A stretch of 64,000 nucleotides of DNA from assembly GCA_021732995.1 (NCBI GenBank), contig JAKFWA010000090.1, positions 18,877 through 82,876 of the forward strand. Direction: 5' to 3'. How positions within the stretch are numbered: the stretch's first letter is position 1; the number at the start of each line of letters is the position of its first letter. The position numbers were made by a program, and so were the translations under genes. Under the pieces are notes generated by a model. The model was not told the DNA's origin. It did no database searches and worked only from the letters and a program-made list of their open reading frames with translations. The DNA comes from Planctomycetaceae bacterium (GTDB lineage Bacteria; Planctomycetota; Planctomycetia; Planctomycetales; Planctomycetaceae). Positions 49,254 to 57,911 of this stretch are shown in pieces.

Positions 49254-49826
49254 ATGGATCATGCTTCGACCGACGAGTTAACGCCCCAGCGCGAGTTTGA
49301 TTACGTTCTACCGCGTGAAACGACCCGCTTCTGGTTGTTATTTTGTATCGCTGGCACGCTCATGTTCGGATACAAATTCTGCACGAACGATCGAGGTCTG
49401 ATCATCAACGACATGATCCCCTTTACGCCGTTTGGAGCCACGATCTTCTACGGCCTCTGCGCGGCTGGGTTCGCATTTACCTTTGGATTTCGCTTACAGC
49501 TTTTATACCGCCGCCGACGAATCGTAATCGCCGATGAGAGTTTGCAGTTTCCGAAAGCCTGGTGGAGTTCAGCGACCAGGACGGTGCGATATCAGGATAT
49601 CCGATCCGTTCGAGTGGCGTCCGTGTCGTCAGCGGTGGATGGCGGACGGCTTCTGACCATGCTTCACAAATCGGGCACAGAGACTTTTGCAGAAGGACTG
49701 TTCACATCCCCCGCAGAGTTTGATGAACTCCTGCACCTACTGGCTCAGGGCGTGACCAAGCATGGCGACCCAGACGCCCTGTGGAACCTGCCGGTCCCTC
49801 AAGGCGAAGATTCGGAACACCAGTAA
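49254..49826 (+). CDS. Two-pass membrane protein with PH-like domain
   Basis: A 190-residue protein with two membrane segments (about residues 25-42 and 62-84). A basic LYRRRR boundary leads into a C-terminal domain of about 85 residues with RIVIADESLQFPKAWWSS, then VRYQDIRSVRV. That pattern is typical of bacterial PH-like domains next to membranes. Function is unknown. Confidence 0.62.
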   Translation: MDHASTDELTPQREFDYVLPRETTRFWLLFCIAGTLMFGYKFCTNDRGLIINDMIPFTPFGATIFYGLCAAGFAFTFGFRLQLLYRRRRIVIADESLQFPKAWWSSATRTVRYQDIRSVRVASVSSAVDGGRLLTMLHKSGTETFAEGLFTSPAEFDELLHLLAQGVTKHGDPDALWNLPVPQGEDSEHQ

Positions 49827-49858
49827 GCGAGCGTTTGCTTTCGATCTCGCGACAAGCC

Positions 49859-49918
49859 GTAGCATGGACGCCCCGTCCGTGCGTAATTGCTGCAGCACGG
49901 ACGAGGCGTCCATGCTAC
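49859..49918. repeat. Dispersed intergenic palindrome, family A, copy 2
   Basis: The arms GTAGCATGGACGCCCCGTCC (from 49859) and CACGGACGAGGCGTCCATGC (49896-49915) form a 24-base inverted repeat with one mismatch and a 12-base loop. The arms match the element at 18273-18341 closely, while the loop differs. Stem conservation with loop divergence fits a REP-like family kept as a structure. Confidence 0.88.
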
Positions 49919-50020
49919 CTATTGGGCCGACAATCCTGTCCGCCGTAGGGAGTCGCTTCTAAGTGGCTGGCGTGCGTATAATCAGACGAACTCGAAGCAT
50001 CCTCTGGCGAGTGCCTCCAC

Positions 50021-51502
50021 ATGCAAGACAGCAGCACTTCCGCAGCTCCGAGCGACCGCGAGCTCTCTGGAATCTGGTCGTTGCTCAAGAATCCGTGGCT
50101 GGTCTTGGTGATGTGCATCATCGTCCTGCCTGGGAGCTGGGTTGGTGCAGGCATGCTGATCGAGTACCGCAGACAGTGCGTTGTGGATGCGTTGAGCCAC
50201 CGCAGCACGGTCAGCATCGTCTACCGCAACGCCGCTTGGTCTGGTGATGTGGATACGCGGCTGCCAGTCTGGCTGCCGGAACTCATCGGAGATCGGTTGC
50301 CGGAACGATGGCGACCCGCCGTCGAGTTAGTGCTGGTCGCTCACTTTTCAGAGCACGCGTCCGATGCCGATGTCTCGCTGGTAAACCGCCTGTCCGACTT
50401 GCGCTACGCCAGGTTTGACGATGCAAAAGATGTGTCCGAAGACGCTCTGCGCTCGTGCGTTGAGAGAAACAACCTGCGCCATCTCATCTTCGAGAGGGCA
50501 CGGCGGTTATCGGCCTCCGAGTTCACAGCCCTGTCGCAGAAAACCGAACTGACCTGGTTGACGAAGCTTGCGGGGCCATTCGATCAACATGGAATCGACG
50601 CACTCAGCGGATTGGCGAAGTTGGAGATGCTGGAGCTGGATGGACCCGCAACCGCCGCGAACCTCGTTGGGATTGGCCGGTTACCAGGACTGAAAACCCT
50701 CAACTGGACCCGCTCGAAGCTCAATGACGAGCAGTTTGCTGGACTGGCTCCGCAACGACGTATTGTCACCATGCACCTCGGTGATACCGATCTGACTTCC
50801 AGATCGTGGCCAACGCTCGGAACAATGAGTGTCAACATTCTGTCTCTGGACTGCCCCAACATCGACGACGACGCATTGCGCGAACTGGCGAAGATCGACG
50901 GTTTGGGCTCGCTCACCCTGCGCGGAGGAAGAATAACCGACGCCGGCGTGAAGGAATTATCGGCGGCGCCAAAGCTGCGCGAGTTGGAAATTGATACTTC
51001 CGAGTTGACCGTCGCGAGCGCTCAGGCAATTTCCCGCATGCCGGGCTTTGCGTTTCTGCGAACGCCGGATGGATCCGCTGTGACTGACGAGTGGCTCAAG
51101 GAACTGGCACGCCGAGAACTCGCGATTCTCTCCCTTCCGAACGCACGAGTGACCGATGCCGGAGTTGCATTTCTCTCCGGCGAGGAATGGCTCCGGGATC
51201 TGTGCCTGGCCAGAACCGATATTACCGACAATTGCTTTGACACACTCCGTACGCTGCCCAGAGTCTATCATCTGGACTTGCGATTCACCGAGATTACCGA
51301 CGCTGGTTTGAAGGAGTTCTCTGCAAGGCTGCGCCAAACGTCAGTGATTATGCTCGCCATGGAAGGAACGCATGTGACAGAAGCCGCTGCGAGGGAGTTC
51401 CTCAAACAACATCCCCAGTCGGACGTATTCGGCATTGAGGGAATCCAGCCTCGTTCCTCCGCCGACTGGATCCTGCCGCTGCCGGGCAAGAAAACGCCGT
51501 AG
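50021..51502 (+). CDS. Membrane-anchored leucine-rich-repeat protein
   Basis: A 493-residue protein. One membrane segment lies at about residues 28-48, then a linker domain, then leucine-rich repeats from about 150 to 470. Recognisable repeat units are LGSLTLRGGRITDAGVKELS, LAILSLPNARVTDAGVAFLS and YHLDLRFTEITDAGLKEF. The T-D-A-G-V/L form is common in Planctomycetota. Such repeats bind proteins; the partner is not known. The start has no clear ribosome site. Confidence 0.8.
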   Translation: MQDSSTSAAPSDRELSGIWSLLKNPWLVLVMCIIVLPGSWVGAGMLIEYRRQCVVDALSHRSTVSIVYRNAAWSGDVDTRLPVWLPELIGDRLPERWRPAVELVLVAHFSEHASDADVSLVNRLSDLRYARFDDAKDVSEDALRSCVERNNLRHLIFERARRLSASEFTALSQKTELTWLTKLAGPFDQHGIDALSGLAKLEMLELDGPATAANLVGIGRLPGLKTLNWTRSKLNDEQFAGLAPQRRIVTMHLGDTDLTSRSWPTLGTMSVNILSLDCPNIDDDALRELAKIDGLGSLTLRGGRITDAGVKELSAAPKLRELEIDTSELTVASAQAISRMPGFAFLRTPDGSAVTDEWLKELARRELAILSLPNARVTDAGVAFLSGEEWLRDLCLARTDITDNCFDTLRTLPRVYHLDLRFTEITDAGLKEFSARLRQTSVIMLAMEGTHVTEAAAREFLKQHPQSDVFGIEGIQPRSSADWILPLPGKKTP

Positions 51503-51914
51503 CAAACCGTTCTGCGTTTGCTGAGCAGCCAGGCGCTAGCCGCCGGTTCTGCGGTCGTGTGTTCTCACCACACCAATCACCCGCCGCTAGCGCGTTGCGG
51601 CTCACTCCACTGCCCACTGGATTGGCTGTGGATCACAAACAACCGTGTCAGGCTGCGAACGACGATTGGGCGTGCACGACTGGAATCCGAGGCGAAAGAG
51701 GGCAAGCGCCCCTCACCCCCGGCCCCTCTCTCTCCGGTAAGCCGGGGCGAGGGGAGCAATGACTATCCCGCGGGACGGTCGACAAAACGCAGCGCAATTA
51801 TCTTCTGCGATCCGTATGATCCTCGGTTAGGCTTGGAGAACGGTGTGCGGAGTTGTGAATAGACTCACGGTGAATCCTTCCATGCGTTGATACACCTCGC
51901 CGGGATATGACTAT
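51503..51914. other. Intergenic region with a REP-like element
   Basis: 412 bases without a supported gene. The section 51711-51760 is a repeat listed separately. The rest has no ORF with a ribosome site. The promoter of the PQQ/membrane protein presumably lies in the last 120 bases. Confidence 0.5.
51711..51760. repeat. GC-rich palindromic element, family B, copy 1
   Basis: A CCCCTCTCTCTCCGGTAAG-type arm is followed by CCGGGGCGAGGGGAGCAAT. The last 17 bases (GGGGCGAGGGGAGCAAT) are found exactly, in reverse orientation, at the right end of the window (63967-63983). The arms fold back on each other around the centre. This looks like a dispersed intergenic repeat rather than a terminator. Confidence 0.82.
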
Positions 51915-53951
51915 ATGAGCTGTCTGAATCGCGTCGTGCTCTTCGCGTGGATCATGGCTCTCGCTCAACTGGGTGGTGCGGCGGAGCCTGCGCATCCATC
52001 CAGACCCGCGACGATTGATACTGCTCCGGGCTGGCCGTCGGTGCGGGGAATAACCTTCGACGCTCATTCATCCGAAACGAACATCGCGGAAGCCTGGCCT
52101 GAGGCGGGGCCACCTGTGTTGTGGGTGCGGGAAATCGGTCAGGGCTATTCCGCGTTTGTGGCCGGTGGGCAGCGAGTATTTACTCAAGCTCAATCGCTGG
52201 CCGGGCAGTTTGTGTTGTGCCTGGATGCCGACACGGGCGAAACGATCTGGGAGCATCGCTACGGCCTGCCTTATGAATCGATTGGTGTCTATCCCGGCCC
52301 GCGGTCAACTCCGACTCTGGCCGAAGACAAGGTTGTGTTCACCGCTCCGGATGGCATGGTTCGCTGCCTGGATGTGAGCAACGGTCGCGAGCGGTGGACG
52401 GTCTCGCTGGATGAGCGTTACGGCCTGTTGGGGACCGAGTTCGGTTACTCCTGCGGCCCCACGATCGTCGGCAAGCTGGTGCTGCTACCCGTCGGGGGAC
52501 CAGGCGCTTCGATCGTGGCTCTGCATCTCGATGACGGTCGCGAGGTCTGGAAGTCCGGCAATGATGCGGCGAGTTATACACCCATCCTGCCAATCGTTCG
52601 CAATGGCCGCACGTGCGCGTTGGGATTCTTGCGAAATGCCCTCGTGATCTGTGACCTGCAGACCGGCCGGCAACTCGCCCGGCTGGACCTCTCCAATGGA
52701 TACGACGAGCACTCAGCGTGGCCACTGTATCAAGAACCGTGGCTGTGGATCGGGGAGCCGTTTCGAGCGGGCTCGGCGCTACTGAAGATCCCCGACTGCA
52801 GCAGCGATCCAAATGAGGTCGGGCCGGTTCCCACCATCGAAACGGTCTGGAAGAGCAAGTTGATGTCCAACGACGTGCTGTCGAGCGTACTGGTCGACGG
52901 GCACGTGTATGGCTTCGATATCATGGACGCTCAATCGAAAACTCAGCGGCCGTCACGGGGCTATTTCAGTTGTCAGGAGTTCCTGACGGGCAAGATCACC
53001 TGGGCCGTGGGCTCGGAACATCCCCGCCGTGACTGGAAGACCAGAGCCGCCGATGACTCGTTCATCGGGCAGGCTGGAATTGTGGTCGCGGATGGCAAAT
53101 TGATCATGCTCAACGAAATTGGCGAATTGATCCTCGCACGAATCAACGCCGAGCGTTTTGAACAACTGGCTCGCGCTACTGTGCTGGGCGGCGAACTAGT
53201 GTGGACTCCGCCGATTCTACATCGTGGTCGTGTTTACGTGCGCAATCAGTCGCGGGCCGTGTGCGTTTATATTGGCAAACCGGAGGAGCTCAATCCGTCG
53301 TCGCAGCCGCTCCTGAGCATCGCCGACGTACCACAAACGGAGTATGTCGATTGGACGGGCATGCTGCTGGCCATCGAGCCTGAGTATGCGTTTGATATAC
53401 CTTCCGATGAATGGCTCTGGAACTGGTTTGTGGTGAGTATCAACATGCTGCTGGGCGGTCACATTCTCAGTTGGTTGCTCACGTTCCGCAGTCGCGGGAT
53501 CGCAGTTGCTCAACGCCGGTTGCTCATTTCTCGCTGGACCGCCTTCCTCGGCGGATGCGTGGGAACGACAGTGTTGGGGCATGTAGCTGGCGAGTTCGTC
53601 TTCACCTGGCCGCTCGCCCTATTCGTAATCAGCGATATCACGATCAGCAACTCGCGATCACGCGGCGGAATAGTCAGCTCCGAGCAGCGTTTTCGAGAAG
53701 GTTTTTCGTTAGTGCTGTTGGCAGTGACCAATCTGGCATTCTTCTGGCTCTGTCGCCGCTTGAGCCTCGTCTTCGAGTGGGCTTTTCTGGCCGGACCACT
53801 GGCTTCGCTCCCGCTGCAAGCACTCGTCGTCAGCTGGCGCCGTCGCCTGGGAACATTCGCCCCACTGATAACGACCCTTCTGGAGTGCCTCGCCTTCACC
53901 GCGTTCTTCGGGCTCTCCGTCGCCATTCTGAAATGGAAGTACGGCGGGTAG
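51915..53951 (+). CDS. PQQ-type beta-propeller fused to a membrane domain
   Basis: A 678-residue protein. A signal peptide covers residues 1-23 (core VVLFAWIMALAQLGG). PQQ-like repeats run from about 60 to 460, with CLDADTGETIWEHRYG, CLDVSNGRERWTVS, HLDDGREVWKSG and FLTGKITWAVG. Residues about 495-675 contain five or six membrane segments. This order, an outer propeller tied to a C-terminal membrane bundle, differs from the soluble giant at 3-7 kb. No haem motif is seen. Role unknown. Confidence 0.8.
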   Translation: MSCLNRVVLFAWIMALAQLGGAAEPAHPSRPATIDTAPGWPSVRGITFDAHSSETNIAEAWPEAGPPVLWVREIGQGYSAFVAGGQRVFTQAQSLAGQFVLCLDADTGETIWEHRYGLPYESIGVYPGPRSTPTLAEDKVVFTAPDGMVRCLDVSNGRERWTVSLDERYGLLGTEFGYSCGPTIVGKLVLLPVGGPGASIVALHLDDGREVWKSGNDAASYTPILPIVRNGRTCALGFLRNALVICDLQTGRQLARLDLSNGYDEHSAWPLYQEPWLWIGEPFRAGSALLKIPDCSSDPNEVGPVPTIETVWKSKLMSNDVLSSVLVDGHVYGFDIMDAQSKTQRPSRGYFSCQEFLTGKITWAVGSEHPRRDWKTRAADDSFIGQAGIVVADGKLIMLNEIGELILARINAERFEQLARATVLGGELVWTPPILHRGRVYVRNQSRAVCVYIGKPEELNPSSQPLLSIADVPQTEYVDWTGMLLAIEPEYAFDIPSDEWLWNWFVVSINMLLGGHILSWLLTFRSRGIAVAQRRLLISRWTAFLGGCVGTTVLGHVAGEFVFTWPLALFVISDITISNSRSRGGIVSSEQRFREGFSLVLLAVTNLAFFWLCRRLSLVFEWAFLAGPLASLPLQALVVSWRRRLGTFAPLITTLLECLAFTAFFGLSVAILKWKYGG

Positions 53952-54065
53952 TCGATGGAATTGTGAACCACGACCTCACACATGCTGAGAAATGCGGGTA
54001 CGATGACCCCTCCGGCGTTGTCAATGAGGCTTCGATTCCATTGCACCTGATAGTTGGCGGGCTGC

Positions 54066-54746
54066 ATGCCGCGAATATCATTATCTAAAAGATCTAAAAA
54101 ACGCGCACTGGTGATCGCGGTGGTCAGCCTGTTGATCGTATTGCTGATTGGCTGGCAAAGAATCCGGCCTCGTTTTCGGATGCCGCAGGAACTTCAGCAC
54201 ACGACTGCTGAGACGTCGTTCCGTGAGAAACTCTCTGAATTGACGGCGAACCAAGGCTGGTTTCAGACGGACGCTACCATGAGAAGGCTGAGCGACGTGC
54301 CGGTGGTTGCTCGCAACGATTTTAAGCAAGTCGCGGAGCAACTGCTGCCGGATCTCGACTTCTACGGGGTGAAGTTAAGAACCTACCATCTGCTAAGGCT
54401 GATTGACATATCGGCGCCGTATAGAGATCTCGTCGTCGCAGTCGATCGTCGAAGCGGAGAGGTGTGGTGGTTCCACAGTGGCGTTATCCAGTCCGAGATC
54501 GTTCCATTCGCAAAGCGGTACGGGATATCAATCCTGAGCGAGCGTGATGCCGTACGCCTCTCGAATCTGTTCTACAGCCTGTGCCCCGGCTCTGTCGGAG
54601 AGGTTGATGCGCACGTTACGAATGGAAAGAGTCAGTGGATTGTCGTTCCGCGAAACGCCGCGCACACGCCATTGTGCATCAACGTCGATCAATTTGGCGG
54701 CATCAGCAGCGTTGTATACCTCAATAACGAAGTAAGCCCACGATGA
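54066..54746 (+). CDS. Single-pass membrane protein upstream of the tandem paralogues
   Basis: A 226-residue protein. A basic start (RISLSKRSKKRA) and a membrane segment (about residues 13-32) lead to an outer domain. The domain contains LRLIDISAPYRDLVVAVDRR, SGEVWWFHSG and a C-terminal FGGISSVVYLNN. Its stop overlaps the ATG of the next gene (ATGA at 54743-54746), so it is coupled to the first of three paralogues. The function is unknown; TTG 54054 is an alternative start. Confidence 0.65.
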   Translation: MPRISLSKRSKKRALVIAVVSLLIVLLIGWQRIRPRFRMPQELQHTTAETSFREKLSELTANQGWFQTDATMRRLSDVPVVARNDFKQVAEQLLPDLDFYGVKLRTYHLLRLIDISAPYRDLVVAVDRRSGEVWWFHSGVIQSEIVPFAKRYGISILSERDAVRLSNLFYSLCPGSVGEVDAHVTNGKSQWIVVPRNAAHTPLCINVDQFGGISSVVYLNNEVSPR

Positions 54747-56185
54747 CCTCCGACGTCGCTTCACCGGTCGGTTCTGAGATGCACCTGCCAGTCGAGACGA
54801 AACGCGGCCGCTGGTGGGCGTGGTTGTTCAGATTGAGAGTCGTCATTCCGCTATTCATTTTGCTGGTGCTGCTGCTCGCGCCGACGTTGATTCGCGGTTA
54901 CAGACTCAGCTCGGTGCCAGAAGCAACAGAGCCGTTTGATACCGAATCTGTACTTAAGGTCGTTGTTCCAGACGACCAAAATGCGTTCGTCGAGTATCGA
55001 CAAGCAGCCGATCTGCTGGTGGCACTATCCAGCACTGCAACTATTGATCTCGATGAGGTGCAGAAAGGCGAATGGGACGCCGCACCTGAAGTAGTTCGCC
55101 GCTGGGTGGATGACAATCGCCGAGTGCTCGAACTGTGGAAACTGGGATCAGCGAAAGCGGACGCTCAATATATACGCGCGGGTGAGGCTAATTGGGATAC
55201 CCTGATGCCTGTCATCGAGCAGCTTCGAACGGTGGCCCGATTGGTTGCGCTTGATGCGATGCGGTTACGGGCCGAAGGGCATCCTGATCAAGCGTGGGAC
55301 CTTCTATGTTCAGGAATGCAAACTGGTAACCACGTGGGACGGCGCGGAATCGTGATCGAGCGGCTCGTAGGCATGTCCATCAGCGTGACCATGGGCCAGG
55401 AAATCGTCAAATGGGCACGAAATCCGGCCGTCTCGGTAGCACTACTGGAACGGGCTCGAGTTGAACTCGACGACATCTGGCGGCAGCGGCCGCTGACCAG
55501 TTCGACGTTACAGCACGAATACTTCTACGTGCGATTATCAATGCACTCAGAAAGCATGCTGAACTATATTGGCAAGGTTCGCCCCTCTCCGCTGGGCCTG
55601 AATAATCTCGCCTTCTATACCACCGGCGAGCCAAGTTTGTCTGATCGTAGCTTGAAGCACGTGTTCCGAAACTACCTGACCCAAGCAGACAAGCCAGCTC
55701 GTGACCGCACCAAACAAACCGGCGTTCTGAAATGCTTCGAACCTCATCCCAGTGCTGGGGCGCCTGCTCCCACGCCCAGCCAGCTCGACAGTTGGGTCCT
55801 GCAGTCCATCCTGTGTTACAGCGCGTTACCCGCCGCGTCTCAGTTCATTTCAGCAGCGGATCGAGCCGAGGTTCGGAACTCGCTGGTGACGACCGTTCTG
55901 GCCCTCGAGATCTATCGACGCCAGCACGGCACGTATCCAGACACATTGTCGGCCTTGGTTCCTGACATCATGCCCGAGATAGCCGACGATCTCTACGAAC
56001 CTTCGCCCACCCCCTTGAAGTATCGCCGCGAGGACACCAACGCCGTGCTCTGGAGCGTGAGTGATGACACTGTCGACAATGCAGGCGACATCGTGGGAGG
56101 AAAGGATCTTGGCTATCGCCTTGAACCGCCGAAGCCTCGTGTCGAAGCCGGCGCAATCGAAGACTCTTCCAAGCCGTCAAAGTAA
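54743..56185 (+). CDS. Tandem membrane paralogue 1 of 3
   Basis: A 480-residue protein. One membrane segment lies at about residues 29-48, ending LIRGYRLS, then a mostly helical outer domain. Conserved blocks shared by all three copies: PFD-x-x-(S/A)-VL, RAEGHP-x-QAW, YH/NHVGRRG, a LSDR/LCDR segment and a C-terminal ALEIYRRQHGTYP and EPSPTPLKYRR. The last part resembles the C-terminal pattern of planctomycete pseudopilin-related proteins. No catalytic motif is recognised. The ATG overlaps the upstream stop. Confidence 0.75.
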   Translation: MTSDVASPVGSEMHLPVETKRGRWWAWLFRLRVVIPLFILLVLLLAPTLIRGYRLSSVPEATEPFDTESVLKVVVPDDQNAFVEYRQAADLLVALSSTATIDLDEVQKGEWDAAPEVVRRWVDDNRRVLELWKLGSAKADAQYIRAGEANWDTLMPVIEQLRTVARLVALDAMRLRAEGHPDQAWDLLCSGMQTGNHVGRRGIVIERLVGMSISVTMGQEIVKWARNPAVSVALLERARVELDDIWRQRPLTSSTLQHEYFYVRLSMHSESMLNYIGKVRPSPLGLNNLAFYTTGEPSLSDRSLKHVFRNYLTQADKPARDRTKQTGVLKCFEPHPSAGAPAPTPSQLDSWVLQSILCYSALPAASQFISAADRAEVRNSLVTTVLALEIYRRQHGTYPDTLSALVPDIMPEIADDLYEPSPTPLKYRREDTNAVLWSVSDDTVDNAGDIVGGKDLGYRLEPPKPRVEAGAIEDSSKPSK

Positions 56186-56328
56186 ACCGACTGACGGCGC
56201 CGCCTCGGTGGCCCGTTCGATTGGTGTGAACTTTCGCGGTATCTTGACGTTAGCCGTACTCGATTGACGAACCCCTGAAAGTGGAAGCAAGCTGATCGAG
56301 AATACCAGCCCACGCGCAGAGCCTATCG
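56186..56328 (+). repeat. Duplicated spacer between tandem paralogues, copy 1
   Basis: This 143-bp spacer matches the spacer 57769-57911, which has exactly the same length. Both begin GTAAGCCGGC or GTAAACCGAC across the stop codon. Both contain a GTGAACTTT segment, then C-x-TGACGTT and ACTCGATT, at the same distances. Similarity fades towards the ATG. The duplication unit therefore includes non-coding DNA. Confidence 0.85.
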
Positions 56329-57768
56329 ATGACCTCCGATGCCCTCATATCGTCCAATGTAGAACAACCAGACGCCAGACGTGGCGGTCGCCTGGCGTGG
56401 TGGCTACGGCCGAAGGTTGCTTTTCCACTGTTGCTGATCACGGTGGTTTTGCTCGCACCGGTAATTATTCGTGGTTACCGGCTGAGTCTCATACCTGAAA
56501 CGCCTGAGCCGTTTGATACGCAAGCGGTGCTCAACGTCGTTGTGCCGGACGAACAGAATGCATTCGTCGAACTTCGGCAGGCGGCGGGCCTGTTCGTTGA
56601 GTTATCCCATGAGGATAGCTTGCTCCTGGACAAAGCCCTGGAAGGAGACTGGGAAGACGTACCGGACGTCATCCGTCGCTGGGGTGATGATAACAGCCGC
56701 GTGATCGAGCTCTGGCAACTCGCAGCCGCTAAGCCTGATGCTCAGTATATTCGCGCGAGTGAAGCCGATATTTTTACTCAGCTCCCCGTTGTTCAGAAAC
56801 TGCGACGTATGGCTCAACTAGTGAAGCTGGACGCCATGCGCTTCCGAGCCGAGGGCCATCCTGAGCAGGCGTGGGATCTTATGCGGTCTGGCGTGCAGGT
56901 CGGTTATCATACAGGTCGTAGAGGCTGCCTTCTGGAGCATGTGGTCGGAGCGGCCGTCATCGCCACGATATCGGAGGAGATTGCAAACTGGGCTCAAGAT
57001 CCAACCGTCACGACAGACATGCTGTCCCGCGCCAACCGCGAATTGAACGACATGTGGGCCGGGCGGCCCCGAGTCAGTTCGATGTTGCAGCGTGAGTACT
57101 TAATGGCAAAGGGGGCGATTCGGACTCAATACGTAATTGAGGAATATCTTTCCTATCACCATTCGTCCCTGCCTTCGATTCAGGGAGTCGGTAGCGTGTC
57201 CTGGTACACTCTTGGTGAGCCCAATTTGTCGGATCGCGCTTTGAATCATGCGTTTCGAAATTATCTGACTCAGGTCGATAAACCGGCTCGCGAACGAACA
57301 AAGCAACTGAACCCCGGTGGTTGCTTCGAACTTGAACCGGGTCTGCCTTCATCTACCCCAACCGCCAGCCAGGTCAACACCTGGATCAGCCAGGCCATCG
57401 GTGCTCGGCTGGTTGTTCCCTCGATGCCGCACGTAATCTTCGCGCTGAACAAAGCCGAGGTTCGGAACTCGCTGCTGAAAACGGTTCTGGCCCTGGAAGT
57501 CTATCGCCGTCAGCACGGCGACTATCCCGAGGCTCTGTCAGCTCTTGTTCCCGAGTTCATGCGAGAGATTCCAGATGATATCTTTGAACCCTCACCAAGC
57601 CCGCTGAAGTATCGCCACGACGGTTCAGGGGTTCTGCTGTGGAGCGTAGGTCAGGACGGGACAGACAACGGGGGGATCGTCGAACATGATAAAGACATGG
57701 GCTATTTCCTCGGGCCGGAATTGAGCAAGGCTGATCGTCAAGATGAAGCCGCTGGCCCGTCACAGTAA
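56329..57768 (+). CDS. Tandem membrane paralogue 2 of 3
   Basis: A 479-residue protein, closely related to copies 1 and 3. The N-terminus MTSDALISSNVEQPDARRGG and the membrane segment (about residues 26-45, ending IIRGYRLS) align without gaps with copy 3. Key shared parts: PFDTQAVLNVVVPDEQNAFVE, AEGHPEQAWDLM and ALEVYRRQHGDYPEALSAL. The number and position of membrane segments are the same in all three copies. Function is unknown. Confidence 0.75.
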   Translation: MTSDALISSNVEQPDARRGGRLAWWLRPKVAFPLLLITVVLLAPVIIRGYRLSLIPETPEPFDTQAVLNVVVPDEQNAFVELRQAAGLFVELSHEDSLLLDKALEGDWEDVPDVIRRWGDDNSRVIELWQLAAAKPDAQYIRASEADIFTQLPVVQKLRRMAQLVKLDAMRFRAEGHPEQAWDLMRSGVQVGYHTGRRGCLLEHVVGAAVIATISEEIANWAQDPTVTTDMLSRANRELNDMWAGRPRVSSMLQREYLMAKGAIRTQYVIEEYLSYHHSSLPSIQGVGSVSWYTLGEPNLSDRALNHAFRNYLTQVDKPARERTKQLNPGGCFELEPGLPSSTPTASQVNTWISQAIGARLVVPSMPHVIFALNKAEVRNSLLKTVLALEVYRRQHGDYPEALSALVPEFMREIPDDIFEPSPSPLKYRHDGSGVLLWSVGQDGTDNGGIVEHDKDMGYFLGPELSKADRQDEAAGPSQ

Positions 57769-57911
57769 GCCGGCTAACCGTGGCACCTCAGTTGCCCGCT
57801 TGATTCCCGTGAACTTTTCCGGCTTCCTGACGTTTGCGCGACTCGATTCACGAAGTCCAGCATGTGCACGCTGGCCGACCGAGAGGGCCAAACCGCGGGA
57901 AGAGGCCGCTG
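57769..57911 (+). repeat. Duplicated spacer between tandem paralogues, copy 2
   Basis: Same 143-bp length as 56186-56328 and clearly related in sequence over its first 85 bases. The DNA after paralogue 3 (59322 on) and before paralogue 1 is not related. This limits the repeated unit to one gene plus its spacer. Confidence 0.85.
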
